A DNA stretch of 64,000 bases from Granulosicoccus antarcticus IMCC3135. GTDB taxonomy: Bacteria; Pseudomonadota; Gammaproteobacteria; Granulosicoccales; Granulosicoccaceae. A model generated the notes under the pieces. That model was given only the letters and a program-made list of their open reading frames with translations. It was not told where the DNA came from and ran no database searches. Shown here piece after piece: positions 29,661-37,897 of this stretch. The translations under genes and the position numbers were made by a program. Numbering within the stretch: the first letter of the stretch is position 1; each line of letters opens with the position of its first letter. The stretch lies in the NCBI RefSeq assembly GCF_002215215.1, contig NZ_CP018632.1, positions 1,732,501-1,796,500 on the forward strand, written 5' to 3'.

Positions 29661-30107
29661 TATCGTCGTCCGTTTCTCAGTGATCACGCCGCACTTGTTC
29701 GACTTCTCGCCGGTCTCAGGGAGGTTGACGCGATCGCACCCGCGACAGCAGCGCAGCTGGAGCCCTTGGCACAGTTTGTATGCGACTTTGAACAGCATCT
29801 GCGGCAAGATCACGGGCTCTGTGAGTCAACAATCGTCAGACATCGTCCACCATTGAGGAAATTTCTTCGCCATTGCTGCTCTGTTGGGGTTTCAAGCTTT
29901 CCAACTCTTACAGGAAAAGACATCACACAATTCCTGGTACAACACGTGCACGATCAAAGTCCGAGTTCTGCAAAGAATATGTGTTGGACACTACGGGCGT
30001 TTTCTCGATATCTTCTGTGCAAAGGGCACACGAACTTCGATCTGTCCTCAACGGTGCCAAGCATTCGAACATGGAGCACATGGGTTGTTGTTTTCTCAAG
30101 GGAATAG
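29661..30107 (+). pseudogene. N-terminal fragment of a tyrosine recombinase
   Basis: The open frame reads YRRPFLSDHAALVRLLAGL, then FEQHLRQDHGLCESTIVRH, LTGKDITQFLVQHVHDQSPS and SAKNMCWTLRAFSRYLL, which is the SAM-like core-binding N-terminal domain of phage-integrase-type recombinases of the RIT or tripartite class. The entire catalytic domain (Arg, Lys, HxxR, Tyr) is absent. The fragment follows a RIT terminus remnant by about 200 bp and lies between two glycosyltransferase genes, so an element was once inserted here and has decayed. Confidence 0.7.
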
Positions 30108-30264
30108 TCTCCATTCTTCCCACCACGTGTTCTGGAGTCAGCCTTGGCATGAATTGTGTAGCTTCCCGTTTGAGTATCTGGAACGAGCGAGCATAGTGCT
30201 ATCGACTTACGTGATACCAGCGCAGTTTTATCTCCGTCTAAATCCTCTTAAACCCAAAGATTTC

Positions 30265-32331
30265 ATGATGAAGCAATGTAAGAGAATCAGTGTTGTTATA
30301 GCTATCAGAGACTGGGAGCCGAAACGACTAGAATTGGCTGTACGTTCTCATATGGAATCGTCGATAGGCGAAGAGGTTGAGCTCATAGTGTCCGACTTCG
30401 GTTCACATGACTCGGCAAACTACATAACTATCTGCGAAAAGTACGGCTGTGTTTATCACTACACTGATGCGCAGATTTGGAGCCGTTCTCAAGCACTGAA
30501 CGCGGGCCTGTCAATAGCAACGTCGGACGTGATGGTCACAACAGACGCTGATATCATTTTTGCACCTCGCACTCTCGAGGCGACCGTTGATTTTCTTGAT
30601 GCGAATCCGAGTACGCTAGTACTTCGTCAGTGCGCCGATCTAGGGGAAGAATTCGTGCTCGACGAGGCATGGAATCTGTCGTGGTCAAAAATCTATGCGG
30701 ATGCTGTGCTCCGCCCAAGGTGGGGAATGGGAGGGCTGTGTGCATTCACGAGAGATACATTCGAGGCTGTACGTGGTTTCGAAGAGCGCATGATCATATG
30801 GGGTGCAGAAGACAACGACTTCGTCAAACGCTGCCGCCAGGCAGGGTGCTTTCTGCACTGGGTTGATGGTCCCGATGTTGGGATTTACCATGTCTGGCAC
30901 CCTCCCTTTATGCAGACTGATCCTAACGCGAAGGATATATTTGATGTCAATAGGAAGATTCTTTTAGAAGACAGCACGATAGCTCGAAATTATGTTGGCT
31001 CTGTGAAGTACAAACCACGACAACCCTTGGTCAGTGTGCATATCGCTGCCTACAACCGCGGGCACCTAATCAGTGAAGCCATTGAGAGCGTGCTCGGACA
31101 AACAGTCCAGGACTTCGAGTTGTTGATCTACGACGATGGATCTGAAGACGACACTGAGGAAGTTGTCACTTCCTTCGGTGATGAGCGCATTCGATACATT
31201 AACGATGGTGTCAATGGAGGAGTTGCCAACGCCAGAAACAGAATGCTTGAGGAAGCACGAGGCCAATTCGTCTGCGTGCACGATGACGACGACATTATGT
31301 TGCCGAACCGCCTTGAGCTTCAGTTGGATGCAATGACGCAGGGGTTGGCTGGGAACTACGGCGGATGGATCGACTTCGATCCTACAACAACAGAGCTCTT
31401 TCGATGTCCGGGAAAGCATCCATTCGGAGTTCCCAGTGTGGCATTCGTCGGATCGGTGCTGCTGCACCCGACGCTAATGGTAAGAACGGAAGTTATGCGG
31501 CGTCTCGGCTACGAGCGGGGCTTTCGTGGTGGTTCAGATTATAACCTAGCGTTCCGTCTCGCGCACGCCGGGTACCGGCTGGGGCATTGCGGGGACTACG
31601 TCATCCTTCGACGTGTTCATGCAGAGAGTCTGACTGGTCAATCCCAAGATAAACAAAAGTTGTCGGCGCAGATCACGGTAACACCGTTTCTCAACAATAT
31701 CTCCAATCAGGTGGAGAAAACATTGCGCGAACAGGGCAAAAAGGTAATGCCGCTCGACATCAACCCCTTTTACGACGACCGAGCGCTCACAAGTTTTCTG
31801 CCAGAGAACCTTTTCGATCATCTCATCGATGCCACCGAAATTCCGGATGCTGGGGCGGAGCCGCAAGTGCGTTTTCATCGTCTTGGAGAACCGGTGAGAC
31901 ATTTTATTGTTCAATCGTGCCAAAAGGGAGTATCTAAGAGCTCTCCGATTGTCAATGGTGCCGACATGTACCGAATTCCCAGTCTGGCGCTTGATCCGGG
32001 AAACAAGGTTGCAACAGAGGACGATGTTCGAGCGATCGCCTCCAGCTTGAGCCTCCACAAGAACGTTGCTGGACTCCGACACGTGACAGTGATCGAGAGC
32101 CCGCCAGCGAGCGCTGAAGACGTTCAATACATAGTCGATAAACACAGTCATTTGATCGACGCGTTCATCATATTTGAGTGGGAGTGCAGTTCGTACATGG
32201 CAGTGATAGCATCGTCAACTTCGATCGCGAAATTTGTGGCGCTCAATGCTCGACTAGAGCTTCGACTTGCCACGCTACGGCCTCAACCGGAAGAAGAACA
32301 AGTGAAGCCTCTCCTGCAGGAGGTATGTTGA
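30265..32331 (+). CDS. Bifunctional GT2-GT2 glycosyltransferase (chondroitin-synthase-like layout)
   Basis: 688 residues from ATG 30265 (ATG 30268 is an alternative). The open frame extends upstream, but only as a shadow of the recombinase fragment. Domain 1 (about 8-245) has ISVVIAIRDWEPKRLELAVR, the DXD-like TTDADIIF and MIIWGAEDNDFVKRCRQAG, the galactosyltransferase C-terminal WGxED motif. Domain 2 (about 252-480) has LVSVHIAAYNRGHLISEAIE, IYDDGSEDDTEE and CVHDDDDIMLPNRLELQLDA. Residues about 490-688 are of unknown fold. Two active sites in one chain suit synthesis of an alternating disaccharide polymer. The stop overlaps the next start. Confidence 0.84.
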   Translation: MMKQCKRISVVIAIRDWEPKRLELAVRSHMESSIGEEVELIVSDFGSHDSANYITICEKYGCVYHYTDAQIWSRSQALNAGLSIATSDVMVTTDADIIFAPRTLEATVDFLDANPSTLVLRQCADLGEEFVLDEAWNLSWSKIYADAVLRPRWGMGGLCAFTRDTFEAVRGFEERMIIWGAEDNDFVKRCRQAGCFLHWVDGPDVGIYHVWHPPFMQTDPNAKDIFDVNRKILLEDSTIARNYVGSVKYKPRQPLVSVHIAAYNRGHLISEAIESVLGQTVQDFELLIYDDGSEDDTEEVVTSFGDERIRYINDGVNGGVANARNRMLEEARGQFVCVHDDDDIMLPNRLELQLDAMTQGLAGNYGGWIDFDPTTTELFRCPGKHPFGVPSVAFVGSVLLHPTLMVRTEVMRRLGYERGFRGGSDYNLAFRLAHAGYRLGHCGDYVILRRVHAESLTGQSQDKQKLSAQITVTPFLNNISNQVEKTLREQGKKVMPLDINPFYDDRALTSFLPENLFDHLIDATEIPDAGAEPQVRFHRLGEPVRHFIVQSCQKGVSKSSPIVNGADMYRIPSLALDPGNKVATEDDVRAIASSLSLHKNVAGLRHVTVIESPPASAEDVQYIVDKHSHLIDAFIIFEWECSSYMAVIASSTSIAKFVALNARLELRLATLRPQPEEEQVKPLLQEVC

Positions 32332-32954
32332 TGAACGTCGAAATAGAGTTGGGCGTTGATGGATGTAAAACTCAGATATGTCTTGACCCTGAGCTCTACG
32401 ATGGTCACCCGCCCATTGAAGCGATTATCTACCATACGCGAATGCGCTTGGTAGACCCAAACCTCGTTGCCGTTTCCCTTGCGATCGTATTGCAAGAGTA
32501 TGCCTCTGAATCCATCGTATATCAACATGGGGTGCAGGCGCACGTAGCAGAAGCGATCGAGAGCTTTTTTTCGAGACGTTTTCGTCTCGCTCCTGTGGAA
32601 AGGATACCGGCGGCGATCCCATTGGGAACTCGGCAGGTGCGAATCGGCGACGATGGGAGTGATGACTCCGACACAGCGGTATTCGAGTTGGGTAACAGCG
32701 GCTCGTTCATGAGTTCTGCGTCGCTCGGTCGCATTCATATTGCTTCTAACCTTCCTCAATTTTTCTCGAACGATCTGACCGGCCTTGCATTGGCGAATTT
32801 GTCTGCGGCGACGTTCGTTGCTGCAGATTACGCTTTGGGTGAACTTCGCCTCGTCGGTAACTTCGCCGATCAGTTCGATGACGATGAGTTCCTTCGATAT
32901 CGGAACCTGCTCGACAGTGTGAATTTGAAGCTTACAAGAGGAGAAACGATATGA
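32331..32954 (+). CDS. Hypothetical protein of the polysaccharide locus
   Basis: 207 residues from ATG 32331, which overlaps the previous stop (TGATG) and has AGGAGG 9-14 bp upstream. There is no signal peptide, membrane helix or recognised motif. The middle contains an acidic stretch (RIGDDGSDDSDTAVFELG). Its stop overlaps the next start (ATGA). The strict coupling to a GT2-GT2 enzyme and to a zinc-ribbon protein says it belongs to the same pathway, but the role is unknown. Confidence 0.65.
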   Translation: MNVEIELGVDGCKTQICLDPELYDGHPPIEAIIYHTRMRLVDPNLVAVSLAIVLQEYASESIVYQHGVQAHVAEAIESFFSRRFRLAPVERIPAAIPLGTRQVRIGDDGSDDSDTAVFELGNSGSFMSSASLGRIHIASNLPQFFSNDLTGLALANLSAATFVAADYALGELRLVGNFADQFDDDEFLRYRNLLDSVNLKLTRGETI

Positions 32955-33508
32955 GCGATGTTACTTGCCCCATCTGCTTAGGTCAGTGTTTCAACGACTT
33001 TCGCGGTAGGGAACGTGCGCAGTGCACGAACTGCAGTTCCTTGGAACGGCATCGGCTCTTCAAGCTTTTCTTTACTTGGATCACCCCTGTCCGCTCGCAG
33101 CTGTTACTGTCGTCACTAGGTCCGTTCGCGACAAGGATGGGTCGATTCCATCAAGGTATGAGCGTGGAACGCCTCGATAAACATGATTCGAGTTCCTTTT
33201 CGAACGCGGACGGTCTAAAAACCCTCGTTTTTCTCGACAACTTGGTAGGATTCGAAGAAATCGATGACGACTGCAAACGTCGGGTTCGTGCTCTAATGGA
33301 CGTTGGTGCACTAATCGCTTTTACAGTGCATTCCGGATTTGAAAAGAAGCGCCAGATGGAACTGTTTGAATTATTCGGACGCGACGTCGAATGTCAGCAT
33401 TTTGATCCGCGTGCTATCTATGCCGAGAACGTGTCAGACCGGTTCGGCCTGAACTTGGGAACTCGGCGACAAGGTAGAGGTGATATTCAGTTCTGGGTGC
33501 CGTCATGA
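32951..33508 (+). CDS. Zinc-ribbon protein resembling the N-terminus of a class of SAM-dependent methyltransferases
   Basis: 185 residues. The start CPICLGQCFND, then AQCTNCSSLERHRLFKLFF, gives two CxxC pairs and the SLERHR box that open a family of polysaccharide-locus methyltransferase-like proteins. The rest (about 60-185) keeps a Rossmann-like order with SVERLDKHDSSSF and LKTLVFLDNLVGFEEI, but I do not see a clear glycine-rich SAM motif. It may be a degenerate or regulatory member. It is coupled by 4-bp overlaps to the gene before and to the truncated frame after it. Confidence 0.55.
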   Translation: MSDVTCPICLGQCFNDFRGRERAQCTNCSSLERHRLFKLFFTWITPVRSQLLLSSLGPFATRMGRFHQGMSVERLDKHDSSSFSNADGLKTLVFLDNLVGFEEIDDDCKRRVRALMDVGALIAFTVHSGFEKKRQMELFELFGRDVECQHFDPRAIYAENVSDRFGLNLGTRRQGRGDIQFWVPS

Positions 33509-33594
33509 ACAGCGACCATCGGGCGTTGACTGTTGGCTTCGGCGCGGGACGCTGTGGAACATCCTTGCGGTGCGTTCTGCTTCCCACGAGTTGA
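33505..33594 (+). pseudogene. Start of a sulfotransferase-like gene, cut off
   Basis: A 29-codon frame begins at an ATG overlapping the previous stop (ATGA) and reads MNSDHRALTVGFGAGRCGTS then LRCVLL before a stop. VGFGAGRCGTSL looks like a 5'-phosphosulfate-binding loop of the sulfotransferase fold. The gene ends abruptly, about 75 bp before IS21-type debris. The rest of the gene was probably lost when the mobile elements arrived, and I did not find it on the far side at 42977-43334. Confidence 0.5.
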
Positions 33595-33670
33595 GATCAC
33601 ATGAATTCGGTTGGTCAAGTATCTAGGATAGAGTGAAAGCGGTGCAAAATCAGGAGTCGATTGATTTTTT

Positions 33671-33823
33671 GCGTATTCCGGCGAAGCCGATCACCTAATT
33701 CGGCCCAAGGTGATCACCGCGCAGAGCTAACGCGCGAGCTTGCAGAATATCATTACTGGTGATCAGCTTAGCGGACTTAGGTCTTGAGCCGTTGGGTCCA
33801 TGGATCGCATCGATTTTCCCTTG
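33671..33823. mobile_element. Solo end of an IS21-type element (istB 3' end and terminus)
   Basis: From GCGTATTCCGGCGAAG onward this stretch is a diverged copy of 48117-48270, including GGCCCAAGGTGATCACC, AGAGCTAACGCGCGA and the minus-strand codons for the last residues of IstB. Similarity stops near 33823. It is a fragment of an element of the same type and orientation as the one starting at 48117. Confidence 0.75.
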
Positions 33824-33878
33824 TCGACCCGTTATAGTTGAGGCCTACAGAGAACAGGCGTCGATGGGGCTCCAAACC

Positions 33879-34223
33879 ATGGTTGGACGATACGGGCTTT
33901 CCGACAGACAATGGCAGCAACTTGGCCCGTTGTTACCTGGTCGTGCTGACACGGTCGGTGTCACTGCCAAGGACAACCGACTATTTGTCGATGCCGTACT
34001 TTATCGCTACCGTGCCGGTATTCCCTGGCGGGATCTGCCAGCTCGTTTTGGTGATTTTCGTGTCATCCATACTCGCCATTGTCGGTGGTCGAAAAAAGGG
34101 ATATGGGAGCTTGTTTTCAAGGTATTAAGCGAAGACGTAGACAATGAATACGTGATGCTTGACAGTACGATTGTAAGAGCACATCAGCACAGCGCTGGCG
34201 CGGCTGGGAGCGAAAAAAAATAG
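33879..34223 (+). CDS. IS5/IS427 transposase, first frame
   Basis: About 114 residues from ATG 33879 (33864 is possible): VGRYGLSDRQWQQLGPLLPG, then YRYRAGIPWRDLPARFGDFR and VMLDSTIVRAHQHSAG. The last contains the first catalytic Asp of the DDE domain. The frame ends just after a run of eight A (34213-34220). A -1 slip there leads into the second frame (IECLGLSRGG), the standard expression mode of IS427 elements. Confidence 0.85.
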   Translation: MVGRYGLSDRQWQQLGPLLPGRADTVGVTAKDNRLFVDAVLYRYRAGIPWRDLPARFGDFRVIHTRHCRWSKKGIWELVFKVLSEDVDNEYVMLDSTIVRAHQHSAGAAGSEKK

Positions 34224-34315
34224 AGTGCCTCGGGTTGTCGCGAGGGGGAATAAGTACCAAAATTCATGCACTGTGCGATGCATTGGGAAATCCGATCAGC
34301 TTCAAGCTCACACCC
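34220..34315 (+). pseudogene. IS5/IS427 transposase, second frame, 5' part
   Basis: In the -1 frame the protein continues IECLGLSRGGISTKIHALCD and ALGNPISFKLTP, the GG-STKIH block that precedes the second catalytic Asp in IS5 transposases. It is cut at codon P by the IS21-type insertion. The remaining part is at 41058-41381 in the same phase. Confidence 0.85.
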
Positions 34316-34371
34316 TGTTAGTGCCGACGTAGACCCGCGGCTATTTGCCGCGGACCGGTTCCGGCACAATT

Positions 34372-34596
34372 TCAATAGTTGTCAAAGTTGAACGGTTGCT
34401 GAGAGTCAGGCACATGATCACTGCCTGCCTCTTCAATTGGCTCCTCGCCACTTTCATCCTCAACCTGTCGCAGTTCAATGATCTCCTCGCCGTAGAGATC
34501 CCATACCAGATCGCGCAGTCGGTCCAGATAGTCGAGGATGGCGGCGGCTTCTCTGGGCGACCAGTAGTACGCAACATCGAGTGCCTTTATGTTCAT
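34372..34596 (-). CDS. IS21-associated accessory protein, short form
   Basis: 74 residues. It starts with a block shared with the protein at 58622-59131: DVAYYWSPREAAAILDYLDR, then LRDLVWDLYGEEIIEL. The rest is acidic and short. The start overlaps the istB stop by 4 bp (ATGA), exactly as in the other four-gene element, so it is expressed with istAB. Function is unknown. The conserved helix and its position suggest a partner of IstB or of the transpososome. Confidence 0.75.
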   Translation of the reverse strand: MNIKALDVAYYWSPREAAAILDYLDRLRDLVWDLYGEEIIELRQVEDESGEEPIEEAGSDHVPDSQQPFNFDNY

Positions 34597-35402
34597 GAGT
34601 CGATCCCTCTTGGTGTAATGGGTTTGGTTTTTTTCTTGGCTGCTCGGGTGCGTTTCTGCTTGTCAGCCCGTTGTTTGGCTTCGTGCATGCGATAGGATTC
34701 GCCCTCAATGAGCAGAACCTGTGAGTGATGAACGAGGCGATCCACAATCGACACAACACAGGCAGCGTTAGGGAAGACCTCGCCCCAGTCACTGAATGGT
34801 TTGTTGGTTGTAACAATGGTTGGCTTGAGTTCGTAGCGTCGATTAACGATCTCGAACAACAGATCGGCATGGCGATTGGCGTAGCTGAGGTAGCCCACTT
34901 CATCGATGACCAGGACGTCCGGACGGGCGTAGTGTTTGAGCCGTCGGTGCAGCGCACTGTCACTGTCTCGTCCAGCCAGATCTCCCAGCATCTGAGCGGC
35001 GTTGATAAATAAAGCGCTGTGCCCCTGCAAGACAGCCTGGTGTGCAATATTTTGTGCGATGGTGGATTTGCCAACACCGTTGTTGCCGACCAGCAGTAGA
35101 TTGGTGGACTCCTTAATGAAGTCCAACTTCATCATCTCGGCAACGGCCGTCTGATCACAGCGCTCAGGCCATGTCCAGTCGAAGTCGGCCAGCATTTTGA
35201 ACCGCCCCAGATGCGCATGCCGCAACCGGCGCTCAAGCCCTCGACGGCGCCGTTCAATTTCCTCCCATCCGACCATCGTGGCAATCCAGTTCAATTGGGC
35301 TTCATCAAGCTCATCCCAGTGGGCTAGTAATCCCGGCCATTGAAGAGCTGCAACGCGGCTGTTCAGTACCGCATGATCTAGTGGTATCTCAGGAGTTGTC
35401 AT
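34593..35402 (-). CDS. istB: IS21-type helper ATPase (IstB)
   Basis: 269 residues from ATG 35402, 14 bp inside the end of istA. This is a AAA+ ATPase that selects the target and stimulates the IstA transposase. Walker A LLVGNNGVGKST is at about 102-113, Walker B DVLVIDEVGYLS at about 165-176, and a sensor-like TIVTTNKPFSDW at about 200. It has a basic C-terminal tail. The frame is intact even though its istA partner is split. Confidence 0.93.
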   Translation of the reverse strand: MTTPEIPLDHAVLNSRVAALQWPGLLAHWDELDEAQLNWIATMVGWEEIERRRRGLERRLRHAHLGRFKMLADFDWTWPERCDQTAVAEMMKLDFIKESTNLLLVGNNGVGKSTIAQNIAHQAVLQGHSALFINAAQMLGDLAGRDSDSALHRRLKHYARPDVLVIDEVGYLSYANRHADLLFEIVNRRYELKPTIVTTNKPFSDWGEVFPNAACVVSIVDRLVHHSQVLLIEGESYRMHEAKQRADKQKRTRAAKKKTKPITPRGIDS

Positions 35403-36534
35403 CGTTTTGTTCCTCTTTATCGGCACTCGTGTCCGTGAAGTGGGCGTAGCCGGCCAACGATGCTGGACGCATCGATAGCTGTCGCAGCTGCTCGTGCCGC
35501 GTCAACGGCATTGCCAGCGGTGGCGGCTCGTTGCGCGTCTCGCGGCGCCGCTCAAGCACTTGTTGCACACTCTGCGGGTGTGCGGCATCGTGATCGAGCA
35601 CTTCGGCCAGAGCCGCTTCCAGTTCGCTGGCGTGGTATTGATCCAGCAAATTTTCAAGCTCTGTGATGGTTGAGCCCAGGCGATGACCTCGTTCAATGGC
35701 CTTTGACAGGAACGCCACACTCGAGGGGGCCGCCTTGGCCAATCGGTCCTGGCCGCGGTGGTGACGGGCTTGTCTTTTTCGTTCGATCAGGGCAGCTACA
35801 TGTTCCGGATTCTCAATCTGCTCCCCCTTGCCAAAGGTACGTTGGTGGCGGGCGATCTCGAGACCGTCTTGCAACACGGCAACCGTCTTGAGCGTGGCGG
35901 TCACGGTAGCGCCGCGACGTACGGCGGTGTGCGGAACCGAGTAATCATTTAAATCGAAGCGAACATAGGGTGTCTTGCCAATGCGTGCTTCAACACGTTC
36001 ATGCGTGGGGAATGGATTGTCGGGCAGTCCGATCAGCGCAGGGCGCTCCTGTTCGAAGGCCTCTGCGACACTCATATCCGGGTCTTCAGGACACCGTCGC
36101 TCAGAGGCCGTTGTCTCGCACCACAATTTTGCCTCGGCGTTCAGAACGTCCAGATCCGTCCACTGACGACCGGCAAAAAAGTTGTCGCGGATATAGCGAA
36201 TGGCACGCTCGACGCGTCCTTTCTCATTTCCTCGATATGGCGCGCATGGCCTTGGTTCGAAGCGGTAGTGTGCTGATAACTCGAGCAGCGTCGGATGAAA
36301 ACGGATGGTGTCGCCCTGACGCTCGAGCACCGCCGACTTCAGGTTGTCGTACAACAGGATCCGGGGAAGTGCGTTCCATTGCGTGAAGGCCGCCACGTGC
36401 CCTCGCAGGAAATTATCCATGCGTTGATTGAGATAAAAGCGCAAAAAGATCCGACGACTCCAACTCAGCACCACAACAAAGGCCATCAATGGGCGACGAG
36501 CACGGCCGACCTGCAGATGTCCGAAGCTACCCCA
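35389..36534 (-). pseudogene. istA: IstA transposase, C-terminal part (split by RIT-1)
   Basis: Reads SFGHLQVGRARRPLMAFVVV, then LLYDNLKSAV with the second catalytic Asp, and GNEKGRVERAIRYI with the catalytic Glu, plus the C-terminal beta-barrel region (VRFDLNDYSVPHTAVRRG). It joins the part at 39937-40311. Removing 36535-39936 gives one open frame of 506 residues, against 513 for the intact homologue at 59900-61441. Confidence 0.92.
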
Positions 36535-36617
36535 CTATCCCGAGCATCAAACTATGCCGAGTTGACTCTGAGAAGCATGGCAGCTGCAGTTTGTACTACA
36601 GATCACTCGGCATAGTA
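36529..36617. repeat. Left terminal inverted repeat of RIT-1
   Basis: Starts after the ACCCCA target copy (36529-36534). The outer pair is CTATCCCGAG (36535-36544), 7 bp, CTATGCCGAG (36552-36561). An inner inverted copy, CTCGGCATAGT, lies at about 36606-36616. It matches the right end (39821-39910) in inverse orientation over most of its length, including TTGACTCTGAGAAGCATG. Confidence 0.85.
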
Positions 36618-36658
36618 TTTTCCTCGTTCACTTCCGCATTCGCGGATGGAGGACCGTC

Positions 36659-37897
36659 ATGACTACAGCATCAGCTCAACGTGCTTATCTTTTACATGAG
36701 ATCGAAGGTCCGATCTCGCAGTTTCGCCAGTCACTTATTCTCAGTCTTGAGAAGCAGGGATTTAGCCAACGCTCTATCCATTGCCAGCTTCGTGTTGTTG
36801 CCAGGTTTAGCAATTGGCTGCAACGCCAGAATGTCTTGGCGAGCGATATCACCCCAGAGCATCAACAAACGTTCTTCAGCTGCCAACCGTGGCAACACTC
36901 TAGTCGTCAGGGCCATGTTAAATCAGTTGGTCGATTGTTAGATCATTTGCGCAATCTTGAGGTTATACCTGTATGTCAACCGCAAGTTAAAAGCTACTCT
37001 CCAGTCGATATCGCTGTTATGCAGTATGCCCAGTACCTTCGTCACAAAGTCGGTATCACTGAGCTGTCTATCACCAAGTACTGCCCATTTGTAAAAGACT
37101 TCTTGCTCAAGAATACCGATGGTGTTTCACCTTTTTGCTGCGATATAGGAGCCGCCGATGTGATGTGCTACTTCACCAAACTAGCATCGGTGGTAAGTAT
37201 TTCACAGGCAAAGTCTGCAGCAACTGCCATTCGCTCTTATCTCAAGTATCTGAACTACATGGGACATATCAAGTCTGATCTGGTTGGTGCGGTACCTACT
37301 GTACCGAACTGGTCGTTGAGTGAAATTCCTCGTTCGATCTCCGCAGATCATGCTCGACAAGTGCTTGATAATTGCCCCAGACACACCGCTATTGGCCTGC
37401 GTGACTACGCGATCCTGCTGATGCTTGCTCGACTCGGACTTCGGTCCAGTGAGGTTGTATCCCTTACGTTGGACAGTATTGACTGGGGTAACAGCTCCTT
37501 GTCCTTTGTCGGTAAAGGTAGCCAACCAGCGGAGTTGCCCATGACATCCGACGTAGGAGAAGCGCTGGCAGACTATCTAAAGCACGCTAGGCCCCATTGC
37601 GATAGCCGTGCACTGTTTCTGCGTGGGTTGGCACCGATGCAAGGGCTTGGGTCACCAACAACAGTAGGCACTATTGTTTGCGCAGCTATCAGACGTGCTG
37701 GAATACAAACCACGAGCTATGGCTCTCATCAGTTTCGACACGCGTTGGCCAGCTCCATGATGAACGGTGGAGCCACTTTGGATGAGATTGGCTCCGTGCT
37801 GAGACATCGCAAAGCTAAAACAACGAGGCTCTACGCAAAGGTTGATATCAACTCTTTGCGAATGTTGTGCCTGCCCCTACCAGGTGAAGACCAATGA
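36659..37897 (+). CDS. RIT-1 tyrosine recombinase A
   Basis: 412 residues from ATG 36659 with GGAGG just upstream. The N-terminal core-binding domain (about 1-200) is followed by the catalytic domain: Arg in LGLRSSEVVSL, Lys in VGKGSQPAELP, HxxR in SHQFRHALAS and the final His/Tyr segment LRHRKAKTTRLYAKV. It is expected to cut and rejoin the element ends. The stop overlaps the next start by 4 bp (ATGA). Confidence 0.93.
   Translation: MTTASAQRAYLLHEIEGPISQFRQSLILSLEKQGFSQRSIHCQLRVVARFSNWLQRQNVLASDITPEHQQTFFSCQPWQHSSRQGHVKSVGRLLDHLRNLEVIPVCQPQVKSYSPVDIAVMQYAQYLRHKVGITELSITKYCPFVKDFLLKNTDGVSPFCCDIGAADVMCYFTKLASVVSISQAKSAATAIRSYLKYLNYMGHIKSDLVGAVPTVPNWSLSEIPRSISADHARQVLDNCPRHTAIGLRDYAILLMLARLGLRSSEVVSLTLDSIDWGNSSLSFVGKGSQPAELPMTSDVGEALADYLKHARPHCDSRALFLRGLAPMQGLGSPTTVGTIVCAAIRRAGIQTTSYGSHQFRHALASSMMNGGATLDEIGSVLRHRKAKTTRLYAKVDINSLRMLCLPLPGEDQ

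Noticed and set aside
29442-29813. Minus-strand 123-codon frame between two glycosyltransferase genes
   Set aside because: Half of it overlaps the plus-strand recombinase fragment, its stop lies in a RIT terminal repeat, and no domain or ribosome site is visible. It is not called as a gene.
30108-30264. Upstream extension of the GT2-GT2 gene to 29884
   Set aside because: That part of the frame overlaps the recombinase fragment in another phase and does not resemble protein. The conserved GT2 start follows ATG 30265 directly.
35970-36386. Plus-strand frames opposite istA
   Set aside because: They mirror the minus-strand istA coding sequence and show no independent features.
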